Source: an uncultured Desulfobulbaceae bacterium
Lineage (GTDB): Bacteria; Desulfobacterota; Desulfobulbia; Desulfobulbales; BM004
NCBI GenBank assembly: GCA_947258675.1
Contig: CAMYJP010000110.1
Coordinates: 1-9,208, forward strand
Length of the DNA: 9,208 bases
Reading direction: 5' to 3'
Shown here: positions 1 through 4,866 of the stretch, one piece after another
Position numbering within the stretch: the stretch's first letter is position 1
Layout of the letters: each line of letters begins with the position of its first letter
Position numbers and translations under genes: made by a program
Notes under the pieces: model-generated
Databases searched by the model: none
Told to the model about the DNA's origin: nothing
Seen by the model: only the letters and a program-made list of their open reading frames with translations

Positions 1-230
1 TCTTCCTCATGATAGCCAACAATCACAGTAGTACCTATTATAATTGTCGGAAATGAGCATCTTGGGTTAAATTTTTTAACATCTTCAAGAATTGCCTGCC
101 TCTCCTCCCCTTCTAGTTTGTCAACTTCAGTAAACTCGTATTCGACAGTGCATTCATCAAGAAGACGTTTAGTAGTCTTACAGTGTGGACAGGTGCTTAA
201 TGCATAAAGTTTGACATGATTCTCCTGCAT
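1..230 (-). CDS. Glutaredoxin family protein, C-terminus cut by window edge
   Basis: This is a small cytoplasmic thiol-disulfide oxidoreductase of the glutaredoxin/thioredoxin fold. The visible part is 76 codons. It starts at the ATG at 230-228, preceded by GGAGGG at a good distance. The redox motif CPHC lies at residues 14-17, right after the first beta strand (VKLYALST). The cis-proline motif appears as CSFPTIIIG around residues 57-65, followed by VIVGYHEE, which matches the end of the glutaredoxin core. The gene lies 14 bases downstream of the FMN reductase on the same strand, so the two are probably co-transcribed. A role in dithiol reduction is inferred from the motif; the electron donor cannot be told. 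The gene runs off the left edge, so any C-terminal extension is unseen. Confidence 0.85.
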   Translation of the reverse strand, partial: MQENHVKLYALSTCPHCKTTKRLLDECTVEYEFTEVDKLEGEERQAILEDVKKFNPRCSFPTIIIGTTVIVGYHEE

Positions 231-244
231 GATCCCTCCAAATT

Positions 245-850
245 TTATGATTTTTCTGACTTTTTTTCTTTTATAATTGTTTGACAGAATTGAAATCCAA
301 TTTCGTACGCCTTTTCGATATATTCTGGTTTTTTTAAAATATCACCCTCAAAATCAACCCCTCTGACCAGTAGAGTATCCCACAGAACAGTGTCTATCGC
401 TTCGAAAAAATAACGTATAGTTAATAAAGCGCCATCAAAGAGCTTTTTTCCCCCACCAGCGCCGGCGGCAATAAACAAACCTTTTCTCTGAGGTCTTTCA
501 CTTTTATCCGTCTTGGTTTCAATCCAGTTTTTTTTTACCCAGAACGATTGGCACCGGTCAATCATAAGTTTTGCCTGCCCGCTAATTGCATAAAAAAATA
601 TAGGAGAGGCAAGCATAATACCATCAAAGGATTGCAAACGATCATATATCATCTGATAATCATCTTGTATGATGCACCTGCCGTCTTTTTTGCATCCATA
701 AAGTTCAAGACATGGAGAAATGCTTAGATCTCTGAGAACAATCTCCTCTACGAAACATCCTGCAGCCTTTGCTCCTTCAACTGCTTTTTGCAGCAGAATA
801 GTCGTATTGCCATGCCTTCTTGGGCTGCCATAGATTGCAATAATATGCAT
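245..850 (-). CDS. NADPH-dependent FMN reductase / Isf-like flavodoxin family protein
   Basis: This is a 201-residue flavodoxin-fold protein, probably a soluble FMN-binding oxidoreductase. It begins with strand MHIIAIYGSP and the phosphate-binding turn GSPRRHGNT (residues 8-16). The loop ASPIFFYAISGQAK (81-94) is the usual second flavin contact, and GLFIAAGAGGGK (124-135) the third. Between the first two is a cysteine cluster: C47, C53 and C59. Archaeal iron-sulfur flavoproteins use C-x2-C-x2-C-x4-7-C. Here the second cysteine is replaced by Leu50, so only three of four cluster ligands remain. The ATG at 850 is preferred over an adjacent TTG at 853, because GAGG lies five bases upstream. Length is normal for the family. 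The substrate is unknown; the neighbouring glutaredoxin suggests a redox or stress role, which is inference. Confidence 0.85.
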   Translation of the reverse strand: MHIIAIYGSPRRHGNTTILLQKAVEGAKAAGCFVEEIVLRDLSISPCLELYGCKKDGRCIIQDDYQMIYDRLQSFDGIMLASPIFFYAISGQAKLMIDRCQSFWVKKNWIETKTDKSERPQRKGLFIAAGAGGGKKLFDGALLTIRYFFEAIDTVLWDTLLVRGVDFEGDILKKPEYIEKAYEIGFQFCQTIIKEKKSEKS

Positions 851-910
851 CAAAACCTCAAGGATGGTATTTGTGTACTATATATCGTTTAAACCTAATC
901 ATAACAGAGT

Positions 911-939
911 ATTATATTCTACACCATTTAAAATGTTTC
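911..939 (-). promoter_or_regulatory. Candidate sigma70-type promoter for the FMN reductase-glutaredoxin unit
   Basis: On the minus strand a perfect TATAAT (916-911) sits about 60 bases upstream of the reductase start. At 17-base spacing lies GAAACA (939-934), which matches TTGACA only in the last three bases. The position is right for a short leader, but the -35 is weak and the region is AT-rich, so this is tentative. Confidence 0.3.
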
Positions 940-1051
940 GAGCAGTTACAACTTCAAAGCCTAATATTAAACCGGTTTATCCAGGCGGTACACTGCACCT
1001 TTGTCTTAAATAGTGGCCATTCGAAAGTCTGTTATTATGGAGGGAAACTGA

Positions 1052-1156
1052 ATGTCTCTGTTTATTTTTGTATATCATTACCTTGCATTATTTACCTCCA
1101 ATAAGGTAATAGTGAAAGGAGAAATTGTACCTGCATTCAAGACAAATAATCGCTAA
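1052..1156 (+). CDS. Possible 34-aa small protein upstream of glgB (uncertain)
   Basis: An ATG at 1052 is preceded by GGAGGG (1039-1044) with a seven-base spacer, a better ribosome site than that of glgB itself. The frame runs 34 codons to a TAA at 1154-1156. The N-terminal half is hydrophobic (MSLFIFVYHYLALF) and could form a short membrane segment; the C-terminal half is polar and basic (KVIVKGE, then FKTNNR). No family is recognised. It ends 121 bases before glgB on the same strand, so it could be a small membrane protein, a leader peptide, or chance. AT-rich DNA yields such frames often; the Shine-Dalgarno is the only positive evidence. Confidence 0.25.
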   Translation: MSLFIFVYHYLALFTSNKVIVKGEIVPAFKTNNR

Positions 1157-1277
1157 TTACAGCACTGCTTTCTTAAGGTTAATATTAAAGACCTATTCCT
1201 ATAAGGATAAGAATAATACAATGTTTTTTTGATATTTTGCCTTGAAAGCATAAATACATAATCACTTTGGACATACC

Positions 1278-3488
1278 ATGAATATTGAAAACGAAATGAA
1301 CAGGTTAATTCAATCTGACCACCATGATCCATTTCAAATACTTGGGTTTCATTTTATAAAAACAGGGAAGAAATCAAAAACCAGTGGTGTAATTCGTGTT
1401 TTCCAGCCCCATGCAGAGTCTATGGCGGTTTTAATAGATAGCGAAATGATACAGATGAATAAAATACGATCTGAAGGAATTTTTGAACTTATATTCCCTG
1501 ATTGCATCGAACCTTTCTTCTATCAGCTCAGAGCTGATTATTACAATAAAACCTCCCACATTTATATTGATCCTTATAGGTTCCTTCCTCTGCTCGGCGA
1601 AATGGACATACATCTATTCAATAACGGAACTCATTATGAAATGTATAATAAATTCGGTGCGCATCCTGTTGAGGTCGATTCCATTGGTGGAACCGTTTTC
1701 AGAGTTTGGGCTCCTTCTGCCAGGCGCGTAAGTGTTGTTGGCAATTTTAATACATGGGACGGCCGAGTACACCAGATGCGTACTTTAGGCGGGTCCGGAA
1801 TCTGGGAACTATTTATACCTGGAATTGGCCAGGATGAACTGTACAAATTTGAAATAAAAACCCAACAGCATGATATTTTAGAAAAATCTGATCCAATGCA
1901 GTTTTTTGGCGAATTGCGCCCAAAATCTGCATCCATTGTCCGGGATATAGATTCCTATGAATGGCATGATCAAGCATGGATGAAAAAAAGAGACACTTCA
2001 TCCATTTACGACAAGCCCGTGTCAATTTACGAGGTACACCCTGGCTCCTGGCAGCGGGATCCAAGCAATCCGGAACGGTTTCTCACATTCAAGGAGCTTG
2101 CCGATTCTCTCATTCCATATGTCCAACAATTGGGTTTCACCCATATAGAACTAATGCCTGTTATGGAACATCCTTTGGATGAATCCTGGGGTTACCAGGT
2201 AACATGCTATTACAGCATGACAAGTCGTTATGGAATTCCTGAAGATTTCATGTACTTTGTGGATTGCTGTCACCAAAATGATATTGGTGTACTTCTCGAT
2301 TGGGTTCCCGCGCATTTTCCTTCTGACAGTCACAGCCTGAGCCATTTTGACGGCACTGCCCTTTATGAGCACGAAGATCCCAGGCAAGGTGCACACCCTG
2401 AATGGGGAACACTGATCTTTAATTACGGCAGGAAAGAAGTTAGCAATTTTTTAATAGCCAATGCATTGTTCTGGCTTGAGAAATATCACATTGACGGGTT
2501 GCGTGTAGATGCTGTTGCTTCAATGCTTTATCTCGATTATGCGCGCAATGATGGAGAATGGGTGCCGAATTATTATGGAGGTAAAGAAAACCTGGAGGCC
2601 ATTGAATTCGTGAAACACCTCAACAGCATCCTTTACAACCGTTTTCCCGGAGTCATGATAATCGCTGAGGAATCTACAAGTTTTTTTGGTGTATCGACAC
2701 CAGCCGATCATGGGGGACTTGGTTTCGGATTCAAATGGAACATGGGTTGGATGAACGACACCCTCAGTTATTTTGCAAAAGATCCACTTTACAGAAAATA
2801 TCATCACAATTCCCTAACCTTTTCTTTGTACTACGCATTCAGCGAAAATTTCATTCTACCACTATCCCATGATGAAGTTGTGCACGGGAAAAAATCATTG
2901 CTATCAAAAATGCCGGGTGATATCTGGCAGCAATTTGCTAATCTGCGGTTATTATTTCTACTTCAATGGACGCATCCTGGGAAAAAACTTCTATTCATGG
3001 GTGGCGAATTCGGCCAATGGTCTGAATGGTATTGCAAGAGAAGTCTCGACTGGCATCTACTGGATGAAAATGAAAAACACAAACAGCTCCAAACGTATAT
3101 AGCTGAACTCAATCAGTGTTATTTGAAGAATTCGCCATTGTGGGAAATAGATTTTAACTTCAAGGGCTTTTCCTGGCTGGATTTTAAGGATATCGATAAT
3201 TCTATTTTTTCATTCGCCAGATATACAAATGATCAGCGAAATCATCTTGTCTGTCTCCTTAATTTCACTCCACAGAAACATGACGGATATAAACTCGGAG
3301 TACCATCTTTTGTACCGTATAAAGAAATATTCAGCTCTGATTATAATCGTTTCGGAGGCAGTGATGTATATAACCCCCACATCTGCCAACCAATACGAGA
3401 ACCATACGGTGAGGCGCCCTATCATATCGTCGTAAGCGTCCCACCGCTTGGTGGCATCATTTTACAGCCTGAAAATCAGGCAGAATAA
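1278..3488 (+). CDS. glgB: 1,4-alpha-glucan (glycogen) branching enzyme, GH13
   Basis: GlgB cuts alpha-1,4 glucan chains and re-attaches the piece as an alpha-1,6 branch in cytoplasmic glycogen synthesis. The 736-residue product has the full bacterial layout. A first N-terminal beta domain covers about 15-105 (HHDPFQILGFH at the start, then YIDPYRF at 96-102). A CBM48 domain covers about 125-225 (GTVFRVWAPSARRVSVVGNFN, read in two parts at 138-158). The (beta/alpha)8 catalytic barrel spans about 245-600 and the C-terminal beta domain about 620-736. The GH13 regions are intact: DWVPAHF at 341-347, GLRVDAVASMLY with nucleophile Asp411, IAEEST with acid/base Glu464, and LSHDEVVHGK with Asp532. 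These sit a constant six residues after the E. coli positions 405, 458 and 526. No other glycogen gene is in the window, so it stands alone here. Confidence 0.98.
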   Translation: MNIENEMNRLIQSDHHDPFQILGFHFIKTGKKSKTSGVIRVFQPHAESMAVLIDSEMIQMNKIRSEGIFELIFPDCIEPFFYQLRADYYNKTSHIYIDPYRFLPLLGEMDIHLFNNGTHYEMYNKFGAHPVEVDSIGGTVFRVWAPSARRVSVVGNFNTWDGRVHQMRTLGGSGIWELFIPGIGQDELYKFEIKTQQHDILEKSDPMQFFGELRPKSASIVRDIDSYEWHDQAWMKKRDTSSIYDKPVSIYEVHPGSWQRDPSNPERFLTFKELADSLIPYVQQLGFTHIELMPVMEHPLDESWGYQVTCYYSMTSRYGIPEDFMYFVDCCHQNDIGVLLDWVPAHFPSDSHSLSHFDGTALYEHEDPRQGAHPEWGTLIFNYGRKEVSNFLIANALFWLEKYHIDGLRVDAVASMLYLDYARNDGEWVPNYYGGKENLEAIEFVKHLNSILYNRFPGVMIIAEESTSFFGVSTPADHGGLGFGFKWNMGWMNDTLSYFAKDPLYRKYHHNSLTFSLYYAFSENFILPLSHDEVVHGKKSLLSKMPGDIWQQFANLRLLFLLQWTHPGKKLLFMGGEFGQWSEWYCKRSLDWHLLDENEKHKQLQTYIAELNQCYLKNSPLWEIDFNFKGFSWLDFKDIDNSIFSFARYTNDQRNHLVCLLNFTPQKHDGYKLGVPSFVPYKEIFSSDYNRFGGSDVYNPHICQPIREPYGEAPYHIVVSVPPLGGIILQPENQAE

Positions 3489-3550
3489 TTGATATTTGCT
3501 AACTAAATTACTATCAAACTCAGCTCGGTTGAAGGGTTTACGGTTTACGG

Positions 3551-3581
3551 TTGACAAAAATTAAAAAGAATTAGCTATCTG
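3551..3581 (+). promoter_or_regulatory. Candidate promoter overlapping the left repeat arm
   Basis: A consensus -35 TTGACA (3551-3556) begins inside the left heptad arm. TATCTG (3576-3581) follows at 19-base spacing, a poor -10 at a long spacing. If active it would serve the 65-codon gene at 3768. Only the -35 is convincing. Confidence 0.2.
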
Positions 3582-3635
3582 ATTAAGATTCATGAGAAAA
3601 TGAGCTTCCTCTTGAGTATGTATTTATTCTTTATT

Positions 3636-3677
3636 AACTGTAAACCGGCAACTGTAAACCGTAAACTGTAAACCGGC
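3636..3677 (+). repeat. Three tandem 14-bp units (six heptads) in the right arm
   Basis: Three exact-register 14-bp units start at 3636, 3650 and 3664. They read AACTGTAAACCGGC, AACTGTAAACCGTA and AACTGTAAACCGGC. Each 14-mer splits into two 7-mers beginning AAC, so the basic period is seven bases. The units alternate between AACTGTA and AACCGKM-type heptads. Confidence 0.85.
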
Positions 3678-3767
3678 CACGGCACAACAACATAATAATA
3701 TTAACAATTCAGGCTGATAGCCCAAGTCAGAAATTTGAAGTATAGTAATAAAGTATGGAGAAAATTT

Positions 3768-3965
3768 ATGGCAGAATATGACAAACTTCAGCCTTCCGGG
3801 GAAAAATTAAAACGGGTAATTTTGTGGATTAGCGAAATGGTACAGCAGTTTCCACATAAAAAAAGAAAAGATCTCCTGAAAGAAGCCCAGATCCGTTTTG
3901 ACCTTACTCCAAGAGAATGTGAATTCTTGGACACAAGATTGAGCAGCGAAGATGCTACCGATTGA
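3768..3965 (+). CDS. Small hypothetical protein, 65 aa
   Basis: The ATG at 3768 is chosen because GGAG (3757-3760) lies seven bases upstream; a longer frame from a TTG at 3735 has no such site. The 65-residue product is soluble, highly charged and probably all-helical. A helix around residues 10-27 (EKLKRVILWISEMVQQFP) is followed by a basic turn HKKRKD (28-33). Then comes a second helix and a segment FDLTPRECEFLDTRL (about 43-57) that could be a short helix-turn-helix-like unit. No signal peptide or membrane segment is seen. I do not recognise a named family. The spacing of charged and hydrophobic residues and the clean ribosome site argue that it is real. It sits alone between the heptad element and a terminator, convergent with gspG. 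Confidence 0.75.
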   Translation: MAEYDKLQPSGEKLKRVILWISEMVQQFPHKKRKDLLKEAQIRFDLTPRECEFLDTRLSSEDATD

Positions 3966-4035
3966 TTTGAATAGAACGCGTATCCTCGTAGCTCGAAGTC
4001 GAAGGCTTATCTGCGGCAAGGAGCTTTAACAGAAT

Positions 4036-4068
4036 AAAAAAGCAGATACAATTTGTATCTGCTTTTTT
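4036..4068. terminator. Bidirectional Rho-independent terminator between the 65-aa gene and gspG
   Basis: The arms AAAAAAGCAGATACAA (4036-4051) and TTGTATCTGCTTTTTT (4053-4068) are perfect 16-base complements around a single T; in practice the loop is about five bases. The A-run on one side and T-run on the other give a terminator in both directions. It closes the plus-strand gene ending at 3965 and the minus-strand gspG ending at 4093. Confidence 0.92.
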
Positions 4069-4092
4069 AATTACAAAATTGGCAACAATTAC

Positions 4093-4557
4093 TTACCAGC
4101 TGACAACGTCACTATTCTCACCGTCTCCGCCAGGTTGGTTGTCCAGACCATAGGAATAGATGTCTATCTCACTATTCTGCCCCGGGCTTTCAAAATTATA
4201 TGGATTCCCCCAGGGATCAAGCGGAACGCCTTTGGCCAGGTACGGCCCAACCCATTTATCATCGCCAGGATTGTTTACTAACGCTTCCAGCCCATCACTG
4301 CCGCTTGGATAAACTCCCATGTCTAAACGATAAGCATCCATAGCCGTCAATAGCATTTCTATTTGGGCTTGAGCTGTTTTCTGTTTTGCCATCCCCAGTT
4401 TTCCAAACATTTTTGGCCCCACCAGGGATGCAAGTAAGCCAAGTATTACCATTACAATCAACAACTCAATAAGTGAAAAACCACCTTTTTTTCTATACTT
4501 CCTGCCAACCCGCATTCGCCGGTCAGCTGAAGCAGCAGATCTCTTTTCTTCTCTCAT
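4093..4557 (-). CDS. gspG: Type II secretion system major pseudopilin GspG
   Basis: GspG is the main subunit of the T2SS pseudopilus, assembled in the inner membrane and pushed through the periplasm. The 154-residue prepilin starts at the ATG at 4557, four bases after a perfect AGGAGG; an upstream ATG at 4581 lies inside a hairpin and is rejected. The prepilin peptidase site is KKGG^FSLIE: cleavage after Gly26, mature Phe27, and Glu31 at +5. The hydrophobic helix runs about 28-47. GspG hallmarks follow: YPSGSDGLEAL (83-93), LDPWGNPYNF (113-122), and a C-terminal calcium-loop region YSYGLDNQPGGDGENSD (134-150) ending in SW. The 26-residue leader is long and basic; Met15 is an alternative start giving 12. 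It is transcribed away from gspE and ends at its own terminator. Confidence 0.96.
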   Translation of the reverse strand: MREEKRSAASADRRMRVGRKYRKKGGFSLIELLIVMVILGLLASLVGPKMFGKLGMAKQKTAQAQIEMLLTAMDAYRLDMGVYPSGSDGLEALVNNPGDDKWVGPYLAKGVPLDPWGNPYNFESPGQNSEIDIYSYGLDNQPGGDGENSDVVSW

Positions 4558-4569
4558 AAATCCTCCTAA

Positions 4570-4621
4570 AAAACACCGCAAAACTATTACTTAGTTCATA
4601 AACATAGTTTTGCGGTGTTTT
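4570..4621 (-). promoter_or_regulatory. Perfect 18-bp hairpin in the gspG leader (attenuator or leader structure)
   Basis: Positions 4570-4587 and 4604-4621 are perfect inverted repeats of 18 bp around a 16-base loop. In the gspG transcript the hairpin has an A-rich 5' side and six U residues at its 3' foot. It ends two bases before the AGGAGG (4567-4562) of gspG. It has the form of an intrinsic terminator, yet lies between any gspG promoter and the gspG start, so it is read as an attenuator, mRNA-stabilising leader, or terminator of a short RNA from 4622-4866. Confidence 0.8.
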
Positions 4622-4866
4622 ATTCTAATATTATCTTATAGTTCTCTAATTCTGTTTACTTCGAACTATATTTTCCTAATTTTATATAGTAATATACCAC
4701 TTAAAAGTAATTATTAAACGCAACTAATAAAAAAATCATTAAAATTCAGATAAATTCACACCGACTTTTAAGTATAAGTTCTGTTCGAACAAAATAACCC
4801 AACCTAACACAACACTATTTGTATAAACCTATATACAATAGTTTAAAAATCAAAAGGTGATCGTAC
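4622..4866. promoter_or_regulatory. Divergent gspG / gspE promoter region with palindromes
   Basis: With the gspG leader this forms a 309-base gene-free stretch between two divergent starts. It is very AT-rich. It carries a perfect 10-bp palindrome TGTTCGAACA (4782-4791) and an imperfect inverted repeat CTATTTGTATA/TATACAATAG (4815-4825 and 4832-4841), the latter 25 bases before the gspE start. A related TTCGAACTA occurs at 4660-4668. Either could be an operator; no regulator is identifiable. The gspE ribosome site is AAGGTGA (4854-4860). I could not assign -35/-10 pairs with confidence on either strand, and no clear sigma54 -24/-12 element was seen. Confidence 0.45.

Larger units (their letters stand above)
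851..1277. other. Intergenic region between the divergent FMN reductase and glgB genes
   Basis: This 427-base stretch carries no convincing long gene; an open frame at 871-1104 starts with no ribosome site and has no recognisable composition. It holds the candidate reductase promoter (911-939), a possible small ORF (1052-1156), and an 8-bp inverted repeat ATTACCTT/AAGGTAAT (1077-1084 and 1103-1110, 18-base loop). For glgB a weak sigma70-like pair is TTGATA (1229-1234) with TAAATA (1251-1256) at 16-base spacing. The glgB ribosome site is a modest GGA at 1269-1271. I see no clear riboswitch or terminator. Confidence 0.5.
3535..3677. repeat. Inverted heptad-repeat element (AACCGTA-type units) after glgB
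   Basis: The left arm at 3535-3555 reads as AACCGTA units on the minus strand. The right arm at 3636-3677 reads as AACYGNN units on the plus strand. Pairing 3535-3555 with 3647-3667 gives a 21-position stem with 18 Watson-Crick pairs, two G-U pairs and one mismatch. The two arms are 91 bases apart. The element lies 47 bases after the glgB stop and could fold at the end of its transcript. It looks like a mobile or dispersed intergenic repeat (inference); copy number cannot be judged from one window. Confidence 0.75.

Noticed and set aside
871..1104. 77-codon open frame on the plus strand between the reductase and glgB
   Set aside because: No ribosome site, irregular cysteine- and leucine-rich composition and no recognisable motif; better read as non-coding DNA, with only the smaller frame at 1052 kept as a tentative call.
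1634..1936. 100-codon minus-strand frame inside glgB
   Set aside because: It is antisense to a well-conserved glgB segment and has no recognisable features; a shadow frame. The same applies to other opposite-strand or out-of-frame reads inside glgB, gspE and gspH.
3489..3517. TTGATA/TATCAA inverted repeat right after glgB as its terminator
   Set aside because: Only six base pairs of AT-rich stem with a long loop and no U-run; the heptad element further on is the stronger structure.
3966..4030. GC-richer patch with CTCGAAGTCGAAGGC-type partial symmetry after the 65-aa gene, possibly a dispersed repeat fragment
   Set aside because: The symmetry is short and imperfect, there is no second copy in the window, and the strong terminator just after it explains the stretch's position.
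4558..4581. Upstream ATG at 4581 as the gspG start
   Set aside because: It would place eight codons across the hairpin foot and the AGGAGG; the ATG at 4557 has the Shine-Dalgarno at the right distance.
4782..4791. TGTTCGAACA as a LexA/SOS box
   Set aside because: The Gram-positive-type box needs GAAC and GTTC half-sites in the opposite arrangement with a four-base spacer, and the E. coli CTG-N10-CAG form is also absent.
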